A stretch of 64,000 nucleotides of DNA from Mantamonas sphyraenae (Eukaryota > CRuMs > Mantamonadidae), in assembly GCA_026936335.1 (NCBI GenBank), contig JAPMXV010000076.1:62001-126000 (forward strand). The letters run 5' to 3'. Shown piece after piece: positions 21,301-31,870 of this stretch (position 1 is the stretch's first letter; each line of letters starts with the position of its first letter). A model generated the notes under the pieces. The model saw only the letters and a program-made list of their open reading frames with translations. It had not been told where the DNA came from and made no database searches. The translations under genes were made by a program, and so were the position numbers.

Positions 21301-23778
21301 TTCGAGACATCGGCAAGCCCGTCTCAGCAGTGGCGTCATCAGCCCCAGCAGACGTCGTGGAAGGGGGAGTCGACAGTGGAGCGGAAGCAGAGTGTGTCTG
21401 TGGAAGACACTGTGAAGAGCAAGGTGGGCAATCTGAAGGGCAGATTCGAGACATCGGCAAGCCCGTCTCAGCAGTGGCGTCATCAGCCCCAGCAGACGTC
21501 GTGGAAGGGGGAGTCGACAGTGGAGCGGAAGCAGAGTGTGTCTGTGGAAGACACTGTGAAGAGCAAGGTGGGCAATCTGAAGAGCAGATTCGAGACATCG
21601 GCAAGCCCGTCTCAGCAGTGGCGTCATCAGCCCCAGCAGACGTCGTGGAAGGGGGAGTCGACAGTGGAGCGGAAGCAGAGTGTGTCTGTGGAAGACACTG
21701 TGAAGAGCAAGGTGGGCAATCTGAAGGGCAGATTCGAGACATCGGCAAGCCCGTCTCAGCAGTGGCGTCATCAGCCCCAGCAGACGTCGTGGAAGGGGGA
21801 GTCGACAGTGGAGCGGAAGCAGAGTGTGTCTGTGGAAGACACTGTGAAGAGCAAGGTGGGCAATCTGAAGGGCAGATTCGAGACATCGGCAAGCCCGTCT
21901 CAGCAGTGGCGTCATCAGCCCCAGCAGACGTCGTGGAAGGGGGAGTCGACAGTGGAGCGGAAGCAGAGTGTGTCTGTGGAAGACACTGTGAAGAGCAAGG
22001 TGGGCAATCTGAAGAGCAGATTCGAGACATCGGCAAGCCCGTCTCAGCAGTGGCGTCATCAGCCCCAGCAGACGTCGTGGAAGGGGGAGTCGACAGTGGA
22101 GCGGAAGCAGAGTGTGTCTGTGGAAGACACTGTGAAGAGCAAGGTGGGCAATCTGAAGAGCAGATTCGAGACATCGGCAAGCCCGTCTCAGCAGTGGCGT
22201 CATCAGCCCCAGCAGACGTCGTGGAAGGGGGAGTCGACAGTGGAGCGGAAGCAGAGTGTGTCTGTGGAAGACACTGTGAAGAGCAAGGTGGGCAATCTGA
22301 AGAGCAGATTCGAGACATCGGCAAGCCCGTCTCAGCAGTGGCGTCATCAGCCCCAGCAGACGTCGTGGAAGGGGGAGTCGACAGTGGAGCGGAAGCAGAG
22401 TGTGTCTGTGGAAGACACTGTGAAGAGCAAGGTGGGCAATCTGAAGAGCAGATTCGAGACATCGGCAAGCCCGTCTCAGCAGTGGCGTCATCAGCCCCAG
22501 CAGACGTCGTGGAAGGGGGAGTCGACAGTGGAGCGGAAGCAGAGTGTGTCTGTGGAAGACACTGTGAAGAGCAAGGTGGGCAATCTGAAGAGCAGATTCG
22601 AGACATCGGCAAGCCCGTCTCAGCAGTGGCGTCATCAGCCCCAGCAGACGTCGTGGAAGGGAGAGTCGACAGAGGAGCGGAAGCAGAGTGTGTCTGTGGA
22701 AGACACTGTGGAGAGCAAGGTGGGCAATCTGAAGGGCAGATTCGAGACATCGGCAAGCCCGTCTCAGCAGTGGCGTCATCAGCCCCAGCAGACGTCGTGG
22801 AAGGGAGAGTCGACAGAGGAGCGGAAGCAGAGTGTGTCTGTGGAAGACACTGTGGAGAGCAAGGTGGGCAATCTGAAGGGCGAACGTCGTGTCTGGTGGG
22901 CTCCATCCAGTTTTGACAGTTACCACAGTCCGCCACCACCACCCCCGATGGATAATGACCAATTTCGTAAATGGAGTGAGAAGGAGAACACTGCTGAGAA
23001 ACGTGCGAAGAAGAAGGCGCAACGGGAGAATTCATCTCAACAGCTGTGTCACAAGGTTACCAACAAGGACCTCGGGAATGCGTGTAACAGCACCAACAAC
23101 CAACGAACCAAGGCCGAACTGGCCAAGTTTGGATACTCCAACGCCAACATCATCAACTCAGAGCACAACAAGAAACACACTGCTATGGAGAAGCTTCTCG
23201 ACAACGGGAAAATCAGTGGGTCTTACACGGGCAAGGATGGATCAAAGAAGAAGGTGTATGCATCAGAGGCCATGAAAGAGAAAGGCGCTCAGTATGTGAA
23301 CGCCCTGGGTAAGATGGCAAAGGGAGTCTCGGATGGAACGTACTCAGCGGAAACTGAGGCACATCTTCTCAACCACATCGGGAAAACTTCCGATCTAAAA
23401 GCGAACATTGTTGCAGATTTGGACATGCGCACTCACAACTCGCCAGAGGCCAAGGTCGAGATCCGCAAGGCCAGATTGAACAAGCAGTACCGGGACCAGG
23501 GGTTAGAAGTCGGCAACGACTACGATTACGATGCATGGGACGGCACAAACGCGGTGCAGTACACCACTCGCACCCAAGCCTACGACGCTTACTTTGAAGG
23601 GCAGGACTATTCGCATGTGGCACACACAACAAAGTCTGGACGCCCCGACATGAGATTCACAGAAAACAAGCTCGCGTATGGAGATCAGATTGACGACTGG
23701 TACGTTTCCCCGAGCGGTTTTGAAGGTGGGTACGACCCGTACGACGTCGGGGGTTTGGAAATTTTACTGTGGTTTTGA
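18395..23778 (+). CDS. Repeat protein of 48-residue units with unique C-terminus (frame problem)
   Basis: Exon 1 (18395-18467; MSSSKDHPNRPAVARKQPRR) joins exon 2 through a 669-nt intron. Exon 2 consists of about 26 units of 48 residues (VEDTVKSKVGNLKSRFE, then SQQWRHQPQQTSWKGE), followed by a ~300-residue non-repetitive tail rich in Lys, Asn and Tyr with a proline run. A 5-nt tandem duplication near 20374-20383 breaks this frame in unit 9: read from the 19137 acceptor, translation stops at 20405. Read from a second acceptor ending at 19165, the first units are translated in another frame (Cys-rich) and the insertion then shifts into the main frame, giving one uninterrupted product. Which one is made cannot be decided here. 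The units are charged and look disordered or helical. No family recognised. Confidence 0.6.
18468..19136 (+). other. Long intron (669 nt) of the 48-residue-repeat gene
   Basis: Donor TCC T|GTAGGT, pyrimidine-rich acceptor TTTATGTCACTGCAG|ATG. Phase 1 joins exon 1 to the main repeat frame. A second possible acceptor, CTCACTCCAG, ends at 19165 and would enter the alternative frame. The intron is C-rich on the plus strand; no other gene is visible in it. Confidence 0.55.
19163..22881 (+). repeat. 144-bp tandem repeat, about 26 units
   Basis: Units start every 144 bp from 19163 to 20315, then (after a 149-bp unit) from 20464 to 22768; the last is partial. Variation is limited to a few sites: AAGGGC or AAGAGC, GTGAAG or GTGGAG, GGGGAG or GGAGAG, and ACAGTG or ACAGAG in the last two units. 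Because 144 is divisible by three and the unit contains few stops, long frames exist on both strands. Confidence 0.97.
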
Positions 23779-24052
23779 CGTATTGGAACGAAGAGTGTGA
23801 ATGGACGAAGTAAACGATGTTTTCATTAGAGTTCAACTTCAGCCAGAACAGGAGGTTCTGGAGGTTCACACTGACGCCGCTCTGCCCTTTGCTGGGCTTC
23901 TTTGGGGCAGCCAACACATCCAACTCCTCCGTCTGGGCGAAAAGCTCAAAGTCCAGCCGCCGCAGCCGCAATCCTCCACGCCTGCTCGACTCGTTGCTTC
24001 CCGTGCTCCCGTGAGGTTCTTCACCACTCTCCGGTGGCCCCTTGTGGCTCAT
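23657..24052 (-). CDS. Hypothetical small protein, convergent with the repeat gene
   Basis: A 131-residue minus-strand frame starting MSHKGPPESGEEPHG. It has a Ser/Gly/Glu-rich N-terminus, a stretch with LDFELFAQTEELDVLAAP, and then less protein-like sequence where it overlaps the 3' end of the repeat gene. The first ~90 residues look plausible; the last ~40 overlap the other gene and are probably untranslated. No family recognised. Confidence 0.3.
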   Translation of the reverse strand: MSHKGPPESGEEPHGSTGSNESSRRGGLRLRRLDFELFAQTEELDVLAAPKKPSKGQSGVSVNLQNLLFWLKLNSNENIVYFVHSHSSFQYVKTTVKFPNPRRRTGRTHLQNRSGKRTSRQSDLHTRACFL

Positions 24053-25200
24053 GGTGTCGCCGTCTGGCGCTGTGCGTGCTTGCTTTGTTCCCGAGGGCGC
24101 GTCAGGAATCCGCCTTGGAAATCAAGCAAACCGCCTCCCCCTCGCCCTGCTGCGACGCACACGTCCCTGATCTCCATGGAACCAGCACACGTCACAGACC
24201 CGTCACAACATCTTTCTCTTTCCCATCCCCCACCCCATTCCACCATGCCTGGTCCCTGCCCTTGTGTGCTCCCACTCCATCCTCACTATCACGATGTTGC
24301 CCTCCAAATGCCCATGTCCCACCCTTGGATTCAACCACCTCCGTGTCTTCTCATCCACACATGTTCCCTTTGCCCATTTTGCCCATATGGAGCCTGTCTT
24401 ATACCCCCCCCCCCCCCCTGTGTTCAGAAAGTGTTTTGCCAGGCCTGCCCTTTGCCTTTGCCTTTCTCCTTTGGCATCCCCACAAGGCATTCCCATGCCT
24501 CCCGCGTCGGCGTGTCCATCCCCGCCCCATCAGCCAGCAACCCAAACTCAAAGCCACACTGGTTCCTGCGCCGGTGGCAAACCTGTCCCCTCTGCTCCGT
24601 GCTCTTGGGGCCTTTGTCTCCCTTGGGCTCTCTCTCTTTCCGTACATGGCTGCCATGCCGCCTGATGCTGCATGCAACCATGTCCACACATGCATTTCTA
24701 TGCTGCTGTCCCAGCCCACAATGTGTGTGTTGCACCAGCTGGCATCTGGGTCGGGTTGTGAGTATGCGTGGCTGCGTCGCCGCTTCTCCTCCTCCCTCGG
24801 CTGTGCATCCATTGTTCACCCGCTGGCGTGAGTTCGCTCGGTGGCATTGTCCTCCCATGCACCCCATCCATGACATGCCTGGGGGGAATCCATTCCCACT
24901 CGTGGCAGAGGCACCGCATGGAAGAACGGGCCCCCACCAATCGGAGCAAAAAGTCACTGAGCCTTCCAATCGCCCTCCAGCCACACACAGAGGCAGCAAC
25001 CAACCACACGCAAGTCCGATCGGGGGATTATGGCATGGAATGAACCCAACCGAGTCACCTTTCGATGCATGCATGAGCGATGCAGTGACGCCGAGAGAAG
25101 AATGACAACTCCGTTCTGAGTCGTGCTCACCCAATCCACCGCACATGCACTTCCATCCTAGTTCCACAACTCCATCTCTTCCACCGACCTCCTGCCCACT
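24053..25200. other. Pyrimidine-rich spacer
   Basis: Plus strand is rich in C and T with a C run near 24405-24418. Several frames are open because of base composition but none shows domain-like sequence or splice support. It likely contains the promoter of the membrane-protein gene at 25295. Confidence 0.5.
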
Positions 25201-25294
25201 TGGATGACAGCTCTCTGCTTTGCGCTGGTGATTTTTTTCCTGCCTGGTTCCGGGATGACAATCACGCGCGCGATCCAAACCAATCCCTTCTCCA

Positions 25295-26039
25295 ATGTCC
25301 GACATCAAGCCTGGATGGGAGCGAAAGCTCATGGTTTGCAACCCGCGTACGTCTCTGCTTCATATCCGCCTTCCTTCCTTCCCCCCCGTCCCACCTCGTC
25401 CCATCGAGTATTCGAACCTTACACCCAAACCGTGCCCCTCCCGTCTCACCAAACCCTCCATCGACTCCATTGTTGCCAACTCCCAACCCTTCTCCTCCAG
25501 TCGACCGGTGCTGCTGCTCTTCAGTCTACACGGCATCCATGGTGCTGCTTGTGCTCTTTTGCATTCTAAGCATCGTCGAGGCCGTCATCACGCTGCTTTC
25601 CTTCATCGCTGCTCTTATCTTTGCACCGGCGTACGCCGTCTTTCTGATCATTGCAACCATCCTTGCTGTCGTAGTCGCTGCGGTCAACGTTTACGGGTGT
25701 TGCGCGGTGCGTGACGTGCAGGAGGTGAAGATCATCAAGTTTCTTCGTTGGTCCGTGATCCTGTACTTCACTTCGCTCGGCATCAATATTATCCGCCTCA
25801 TTGTTGGTGCCGCCACAGACCCAGGCTACGCTAGTGGCACGCAGATCAGCAACGACATCGTCAGCCTGATTATTTCGCTCATCATCTGGGCTCTGGTCTA
25901 CTGGACAATGTGCTCTTTCGCTGTGGGTGTGGAAGAGGGCAAGTTTACCGCTGCCGACCCGCATGGCACCGCTGCTGCCATGAACAAAGGCCCCAGTGGT
26001 CCTCTCGGCTCCTCTGACGAGGAAGAAGCCAGCGTGTGA
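25295..26039 (+). CDS. Four-span membrane protein
   Basis: Predicted 196 residues from exon 1 (25295-25346, MSDIKPGWERKLMVCNP) and exon 2 (25501-26039), joined in phase 1. Four hydrophobic segments are visible: MVLLVLFCILSIVEAVITLL, AVFLIIATILAVVVAAVNVYG, WSVILYFTSLGINIIRLIVG and IVSLIISLIIWALVYWTMC. Both ends are hydrophilic and the C-terminus is acidic (SSDEEEASV). A Cys cluster (DRCCC) before the first span could be palmitoylated. The topology resembles MARVEL or tetraspan-type proteins, but I cannot assign a family. The start was chosen because it puts a short cytosolic N-terminus in frame through a good donor (C|GTACGT) and a pyrimidine-rich acceptor. Confidence 0.7.
25347..25500 (+). 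other. Intron (154 nt) of the four-span membrane protein gene
   Basis: Donor C|GTACGT, pyrimidine-rich 3' half and acceptor CTTCTCCTCCAG|TCG. Phase 1 is conserved. Confidence 0.6.
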
Positions 26040-26151
26040 GGCGCGGAGCTGCAAAAGGAAGAAAGAAAACGAAGGTGGCGCGCATTTTTCGCTGCTTCGA
26101 GAGCCTTCCAAGGTACCGACAAATACAAGCCGCTTCAGCGCAACCAAGACG

Positions 26152-27369
26152 ATGAAAGCATCTGTGACACTTCCGTGCCTGCTCATTCTTGTTGTCGTCT
26201 GCTTCACGCAGGCCAAGGTGGTTCTGGAAGGTCAGGAGTGGGTGGTGCGGCGTGGCGAGTTTTTGCTGGAGTCCGACGTCTCCAAAAACTCGGATGTGGA
26301 CATTGCCCCCTGCCGCTTGATCGGCTGCAACACCAACTTCACCAAGCCTGCGAATCTGTACCTGACCAACCCTGCCGTGGGAAAATCGTCCTTGGCCGTC
26401 GCATGGCTGTGGAACTCGACGGCTAGCCGCTTCGATGTATTCCGCAGGGAAGTGTTGCAGAATCCTCAACCGTTGACCAACCTGGCGATGCCATCGTGGC
26501 TACCGTCGTTCCTCAATTCTTCCGTGGCTGAAAGCACGGGAACACTGATTGGAAGCGTCACGGCGGCAGACACAAGCTGCGATCAATGCAAGAAGCATCC
26601 AGTGGGCTTCTTTGCGGACACGAGCCTTCGCGCCAACACGATGTACGCGTACAACGTTGTCGCTCGTCCGAGCAACCTGACGTATGGCGGAGTGGTGGCA
26701 ATCACCCTTTCCGACACGGAGTTTGAGTACCCGTACGCTCTGTACGGTGTGCTTCCTCTGTTCTTGGGGGTTGGCTTTGGCACCGTGTTGGCGATGCTCT
26801 CCACACTGTGTCACGTCAGGTGCGACGACAACAATGGCAAGAATGACAACTATGTGCGAAGGACTGTCACCAAGCGGGTGGCCGCATTCTTTGTGGTGGG
26901 CTTCATCGCCTTTTTCGTGGGCGGCTTTGTCTTTATCGACGCACGCTCCAGCAGCTACAACAGCGCGGTGCCGACGATTGCGCTGATCCAGAGCCTGGAC
27001 GAGGGCCAAAGTGCAGGAGGAGGCAACCCACGCGGGCGACAGGCGGCAGACAACCAGGACGAGCAAGGACGCCAGTCGTCTGTGGTGTCGGTGGTGCAGG
27101 GCGGTTGGGAGGCGTTTGCAAAGACGGACAACAGCACGTCGCAGGTGCGAGACATCGAAGCATTGGTCAAGCTCACCTTCCCTGCGCAGCTCATCATGTA
27201 CGATCAGGTGGAGGACAACCTATACACCGCCACGCCGCAAATCCAAGAGGCATCCACGGCGACCTTGTTCTCGTTCGCAGGCACGTTTCTGGGCGTTGCG
27301 GCGGGCCTGGGCCTCTCCATGTTCTGGGCACGACAACGCAAGTATGGGCTGCGGGACTCCTTTCCGTAA
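26152..27369 (+). CDS. Membrane protein with signal peptide and large luminal domain
   Basis: 405 residues, intronless. Signal peptide MKASVTLPCLLILVVVCFTQA; then ~175 luminal residues with Cys pairs and several NxS/T sites; a span YALYGVLPLFLGVGFGTVLA; a short loop with Cys and Asp/Asn residues; a second span VAAFFVVGFIAFFVGGFVFI; a second luminal stretch; and a third span near the C-terminus (LFSFAGTFLGVAAGLGLSMF) followed by a short basic cytosolic end. No family recognised. It lies about 110 bp after the four-span gene in the same orientation, and its codon use looks like that of its neighbour, with normal G/C third positions and no repeats. Confidence 0.8.
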   Translation: MKASVTLPCLLILVVVCFTQAKVVLEGQEWVVRRGEFLLESDVSKNSDVDIAPCRLIGCNTNFTKPANLYLTNPAVGKSSLAVAWLWNSTASRFDVFRREVLQNPQPLTNLAMPSWLPSFLNSSVAESTGTLIGSVTAADTSCDQCKKHPVGFFADTSLRANTMYAYNVVARPSNLTYGGVVAITLSDTEFEYPYALYGVLPLFLGVGFGTVLAMLSTLCHVRCDDNNGKNDNYVRRTVTKRVAAFFVVGFIAFFVGGFVFIDARSSSYNSAVPTIALIQSLDEGQSAGGGNPRGRQAADNQDEQGRQSSVVSVVQGGWEAFAKTDNSTSQVRDIEALVKLTFPAQLIMYDQVEDNLYTATPQIQEASTATLFSFAGTFLGVAAGLGLSMFWARQRKYGLRDSFP

Positions 27370-27459
27370 AAACCACCTCGGACCCGAATACACACTGCGC
27401 GCGCGCGGCCTCCTCCTGTCCCTACTGTCCCTACTCGTTGGGTTGTTGCTCCATGGCGC

Positions 27460-27467
27460 AACCTCCC

Positions 27468-27506
<39 letters not shown>

Positions 27507-27510
27507 CCGT
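27460..27510. repeat. CAT/ATC microsatellite
   Basis: A run of about fourteen TCA/ATC units just after the membrane-protein gene, before the convergent minus-strand gene. Confidence 0.9.
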
Positions 27511-27598
27511 CTTTTGCTGGTCTGGACTCGGGACAGCAGTAGTCAGTCACATGGGGTTGTGGACACAGTGCCACTTTTGTATTGTTGGTGAACTCGTT

Positions 27599-28547
27599 TT
27601 ACAGCAGGCTGGCAGGGATCTTGAGTTCTTGAACCTTCTTGGACCACTTTTGCATCTCCACAAACCGCTTCGCGTACTCGGAGTCTGAGGCATTCGGTCC
27701 CAGAGTGCGCAGTGCATGTGCTGCAGCGACAATCTGGCGGCGTGCCTCCACACGGTTTCGGGCGCCGTCGTAGAAGTTACACCATTGAACGGAACTGCGA
27801 CAATGAGGCAGAGCCGCAGCGTTGAGTTGCAGCAGGACCGTGGCAGCATGTAGAAAAGCCTGCGTTTCCGCATTTTTCTTTTGGTAATGCCAGTGTTGGT
27901 TCCGGTGTCCGCACGTGTAATGGTAGTAGTTCAGCATCGCCGTGGCAAACGATTCGTAGCCGGACCAGCGAAGCCTCGCTGCCTCGCTGGCCACCTTGTT
28001 CTTGGTGGTCATGTACAGATGCTTTTGTTGAGCAGCTGCGTGCAAGTAGTGGTTGCGTTGGTGCAAGTAGTACGCGTTGCAGCCCGTGTCGTGGTCCTTC
28101 ACCTCCGGAGCACCCACTTTGGGTGAAAACGACGCCAGGCGCCCGTTTCTTTCTGGGACGTCGCAAGGTCTCACGCCGCCGGGTCGTCAAGCTCCTCGTC
28201 CATCCCGAGCGCATCAGCGTCCAAGGACTCGTCGTCGTCCAGGTCCGAATCTGGGGGAAAAGCGGGGAGAGATCGAGCGTGAATACCAAGTCAAATGGGA
28301 TGGGAGTGCCCGTTGTAGGGGTACTCCCATCATAGCACGTATTCCCTGGACCATCCTTTTCCCCTGTTGCGCACGCAGTGCAACGCCCAAACTCACTCTC
28401 GTCGCCCTCCACGGTCTCACCATCGGTCAAAGCTTCAGCAGGATGCTGGACCTCGACGTACTCAACGCTGCTGGCCCGCGCGGTCACGCACGCTACCATC
28501 AGCAGCACAAGCAATGCAAACAGAGATTTCGTCATCGTCATCGTCAT
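27599..28547 (-). CDS. Secreted protein with acidic pro-segment, probably three exons
   Basis: Exon 1 (from 28547; the ATG at 28535 is an alternative) encodes a signal peptide (MTKSLFALLVLLMVACVTARA) and an acidic stretch, ending at GAGA|GTGAGT. An acceptor CCCCCAG leads to exon 2, which is strongly acidic (SDLDDDESLDADALGMDEEL). A third block, to 27599, is basic and Cys-containing (TGCNAYYLHQRNHYLHAA... to ...KKVQELKIPASLL). The junction between exons 2 and 3 is not resolved: the donor GC|GTGAGA and the acceptors I can see do not keep frame, so the gene may be broken there or use a site I missed. Acidic pro-segment followed by a basic mature part is typical of processed secreted proteins; this is inference. 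No family recognised. Confidence 0.5.
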
Positions 28548-28699
28548 CGTCAGTGTTGTGTTTCAATGCCCAGCTCAGCGCGTCAGCACACTCCTCTGTA
28601 CGTGTCAGCACCTTGGATATGGCAGCACTGTCGTTCGTCCTCTGTTCCATGTCGGTGTGCATGGCAAATTGGATGCCCTACCCAAACAGTGACCTGAGC

Positions 28700-29650
28700 G
28701 CAGAAAAGCGGATGCAGGTGGTCCCGGAAGGAACACGCCCGAGGATGGGTCGCTGGGACGCAGTGTATAGCACGAGAGGTATATATCCCACACATCGGTC
28801 GTAAAAAACAGGAGAGGCGCACACACCAGCACTGTGTAAAACGACTTTTGTGTGCGATGATGGCGGTGTGACCCCTTTGCTGGCAATTCCACTCCACCTT
28901 CCCACCTCATCTAGGCTTTTGACATTGGCCCCGTTCTGTCCGTCGGACTTGCCATGACTGGTACGTGCACAGACACCTCCTTCACGTGTCTGGGATTGCC
29001 TCCTCCAAGCTCCACACCCTGCATCGGGGAGTCCCATGAAGATTGGCGAGCGCACGACCCAAAAGACAAGCGAAACAAACGTGAAAAACTCCTGCAGATG
29101 CCCACTATGATGGGAAGCTGTTGCGCGCTGCCCACCTGTGTAGGCTGGCCTGACACCCGTGCCAGCAGTGATGACATAGAGGGCAACACATGGATCCATG
29201 TCTGCCCGCATGGTGACTGCCAATTGTTTGGCGCGTGTGGGCTTGTAGGCGGTAGCGACAGCAAAAGGAAATTGCCCAAAGAGACCTTGACCCTGGCAGG
29301 GCAATGCCAGGGACGATTGAGAGAGTGTGTGGGGTACCGCACCCCCCTTCCCCCGAGGGGCTGGCCACCTTGCAGAGGGGGTGAGGATAGAGCGCAGCAA
29401 TGGGACATACCATATCATCACTGCGCTGTGGTCCCATGTCACCCAAGTGCACTGTGTGGGTTGACTGGGATGCTTCGTGTCTCCCTCCACCGGCTCCGCG
29501 TGTCCCACAAAACGGATTTCATTGCGTGCCATAAATACCCCGTGCTTCCTGTGTGCCATATCCATGCCCATGGTTCCATCCCAGGTGTATGATGATGGTG
29601 GTGACACGAGCAGGGGCAGCCAAGACAAAACCAAAACGAGAAGCACCCAC
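28700..29650. other. Intergenic region between divergent genes
   Basis: Both flanking genes are transcribed away from this stretch. No convincing frame is present. A TATA-like GGTATATATCCC lies at 28778-28789 and an AT-rich CATAAATA at about 29530, the latter 120 bp before the gene at 29657; either could be a core promoter element, but this is weak evidence. Confidence 0.35.
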
Positions 29651-29656
29651 CTGCAA

Positions 29657-30958
29657 ATGCACAGGATGGCACACACACACCCACTTGCCCTGTTGTCGCT
29701 GGTGGCAATCATCATCCTTTTGCCCATGGCCAGCGGGTATGGCACAGTGTCAACCATCAGCATGGTGGCCTCTGCCAACCATGCGGCAGGAGCTCCCGAC
29801 GGGCCCAGCAACGGCGAGGCTGTGGTGGACCTCACCCAGCACAAGGACACGTTCCCGGAAATGTTTTCGCATGATTCGTTGCTGCGCACGGCAATCCTTG
29901 TCGACGTACGTCCCGTGCCGTTCAACGCAAGCATTGGGCAGTACGACGCCTTGCTGAGGCTGGGCGTTCCGTTTTGGCGAGAAAAAGCTGCAGGAGGAGG
30001 GAGCACGGCACTGTGCAATGCCGCCACCACCTCTGAATACGGCACTCTCACACACGTGGGCAACATCCAATACGCAAACGGGGAGAGTGGAGCGGTGTCG
30101 CCGTGTGTGGGCAACAACAGCGTGCTGCCCACGGAACTGGTGGTGCCCATTTGGTTCAAGTTGAAGGACACCCCTGCGGGCACGGTGGTGCATGGGTTCC
30201 AGCTGAACATGACCACCATGCCCACACAGCAAGTGACCGTCGATGGGCCCCCACTCATCACCGACCTGCCCTGGAACGACAACGACAACGACAACGATGA
30301 CGATGACGAGGGTGGTGGCCCCACCACCACCATCTCCCCCCGGGTGCTGCTTGCTCCACGCGTGCTCTTTGCACAGCTTCACACACCCAAAGTGCCCACT
30401 GCATTTGACATTGCCATTGCCGGCCAAGACGGTGCCAAACACTTTGTGAAACAGGTCACGGCAGCCGTGTTTGCCGACGTGTCGAACACAGGCACCACGT
30501 ACGGGGTGTCCACGGGAAAGGTGCTGGCCATCACGGCTCCATTTGGACCCGTGGTATCCAGCAACGACACCCTGGGTCCCTTTTTGTCTCATGTGGCCGC
30601 GGAGGTTGGACAGCCTGCGTATGTGCAGCTGATGTTGGAGTCGGGCACACCGTGGTCTGTGGACGGGTACAGCAGGGCGATTGCCGTGACGCTGGTGTCC
30701 AGGCAGGTGGGACGGTGTTTCAAGGGATGCAACGACATCGCTGGGGCTCGGTGTGACATGTACGCAGGTGGTGTGTGCAACTGTGGTCCCACAATGCAGT
30801 GGGATGTGGCAGAGAACGGCGACCGTGTGTGTGTGAAGCTGCCGAAGCTGGCTTTCAATGTGGCTGTACGCCCGTGTATCACCAAGCTGTGCAGATGTTG
30901 GCTGACCGATGGGAGCAGCTGGTGGCTGCAGGCGACGCCATTGATCTCGGGTACATGA
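29657..30958 (+). CDS. Secreted protein whose 3' end runs into a BTB-gene fragment
   Basis: 433 residues. A signal peptide (LALLSLVAIIILLPMASG) is followed by ~350 extracellular residues with NxS/T sites, an Asp/Asn-rich spacer (from a GACAAC repeat) and a C-terminal Cys-rich stretch (CFKGCNDIAGARCDMYAGGVCNCG), EGF-like in spacing. From about 30852 the DNA is a copy of the BTB/BACK gene at 40967, read in a different frame, so the last ~35 residues are foreign (TKLCRCWLTDGSSWW). The original C-terminus has been replaced by this insertion or recombination. Start: the first of two close ATGs before the signal peptide. No family recognised for the main part. Confidence 0.65.
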   Translation: MHRMAHTHPLALLSLVAIIILLPMASGYGTVSTISMVASANHAAGAPDGPSNGEAVVDLTQHKDTFPEMFSHDSLLRTAILVDVRPVPFNASIGQYDALLRLGVPFWREKAAGGGSTALCNAATTSEYGTLTHVGNIQYANGESGAVSPCVGNNSVLPTELVVPIWFKLKDTPAGTVVHGFQLNMTTMPTQQVTVDGPPLITDLPWNDNDNDNDDDDEGGGPTTTISPRVLLAPRVLFAQLHTPKVPTAFDIAIAGQDGAKHFVKQVTAAVFADVSNTGTTYGVSTGKVLAITAPFGPVVSSNDTLGPFLSHVAAEVGQPAYVQLMLESGTPWSVDGYSRAIAVTLVSRQVGRCFKGCNDIAGARCDMYAGGVCNCGPTMQWDVAENGDRVCVKLPKLAFNVAVRPCITKLCRCWLTDGSSWWLQATPLISGT

Positions 30959-31109
30959 ACGCCGGTGTGTTTTGTACCTTGGTCAGCCAAGCAGTCGCAC
31001 AGAACGACCAACGCCTGGACGAGGGTCTGAGTGAGGTGGTGGGACGCTACCTGCGCACAGACAACATCATTGAACTCTGCGACGACGACGACGTCGGCGA
31101 GTACCTCTG
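30852..31109 (+). pseudogene. Partial copy of the BTB/BACK gene
   Basis: About 255 bp closely matching 40965-41206 (for example CGTGTATCACCA, then TTGGCTGACCGATGGG). It retains the BACK-like frame (YHQAVQMLADRWEQLVAAGDAIDLGYMNAG) but has neither the BTB domain nor the rest. A 3-nt insertion adds a Gly codon near its end, and the frame closes shortly after 31109. It is fused to the tail of the secreted-protein gene. Confidence 0.85.
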
Positions 31110-31394
31110 CAGGATTTGAATGACCGTCGTGCCACACCTGATGCCTTTCACGTGGACCTGTGTTGTGAAGACGGATAGTACTCGAGACTCGTGAACAAAA
31201 GGCGCAATGGCCATCCCGACGTGATGTCAACAGGGACAGAAAAAAAAAACGCTCCTACCACAAGGTATGTGATGTCAACCGCGCTCTAAGGCACCCAATA
31301 CAAAAGGAAAGAATGAACAAGTTTGACCAAGTCCTTGACTTAGTGAAGAGCAGTACGTGAATGTTAATTGATTTTTCAGCAATGGCACTAACCC

Positions 31395-31619
31395 GTGAGA
31401 ACTGTAGATCCATCATTGGGATACATCGCCCTTGTCTTGGTGGTGCTGGTGGTGTTGCTTTATTTTAACGGGAGTGGTGGAAGCAGGGTCGCTGTTGGCG
31501 GAAACGTAGGAGGTAACATCGACAACCGCACCGTGAACGGAAACAACAACAACATGGGTAGTGTCAGACAACGAAACAACCACCACGGAAAGCGAAAGAA
31601 TGTCAGAATAAACTTCTGA
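31395..31619 (+). CDS. Hypothetical single-span protein
   Basis: A 74-residue frame with one clear membrane segment (GYIALVLVVLVVLLYF), a Gly/Asn-rich middle (NIDNRTVNGNNNNMG) and a basic end (HHGKRKNVRINF). The frame has no ATG at its start (GTG only); a likely 3' splice site (TTGATTTTTCAG, ending at about 31379) lies just upstream, so this is probably the last exon of a gene whose first exon I cannot locate. The surrounding 31200-31400 is more AT-rich than its neighbours. No family recognised. Confidence 0.35.
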   Translation: MRTVDPSLGYIALVLVVLVVLLYFNGSGGSRVAVGGNVGGNIDNRTVNGNNNNMGSVRQRNNHHGKRKNVRINF

Positions 31620-31870
31620 GCACGCGAGGGCGAGTAGGAGGCAGGAATGATAGACAACCCCTTTGCTACCTTAAGCACAAACATGTCCAAGTCGTCCTGT
31701 GGAAAGCCTCGAGCGAGTGAAGGTGGCCTTGGCCAGCTGGACCGCCGTGAAGAAGTCGGGGCCACACCTCCGTGCAACGTACGGGCCCAAAGCTCGTACC
31801 CGGCGTCTATGGTGGACGTTCCCGTAGAGGCAGATTTGATTGACGTGTCCCGTAACGAGTCCACCCTGGG

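Noticed and set aside
19157-23035. Long frames on both strands over the 144-bp repeat
   Set aside because: The period is divisible by three, so any stop-free unit stays open. Only the plus-strand frame joins a spliced first exon and the unique C-terminus.
28778-28789. TATA box GGTATATATCCC
   Set aside because: It is over 200 bp from the nearest start and near-palindromic; without transcription-start data it is only a sequence match.
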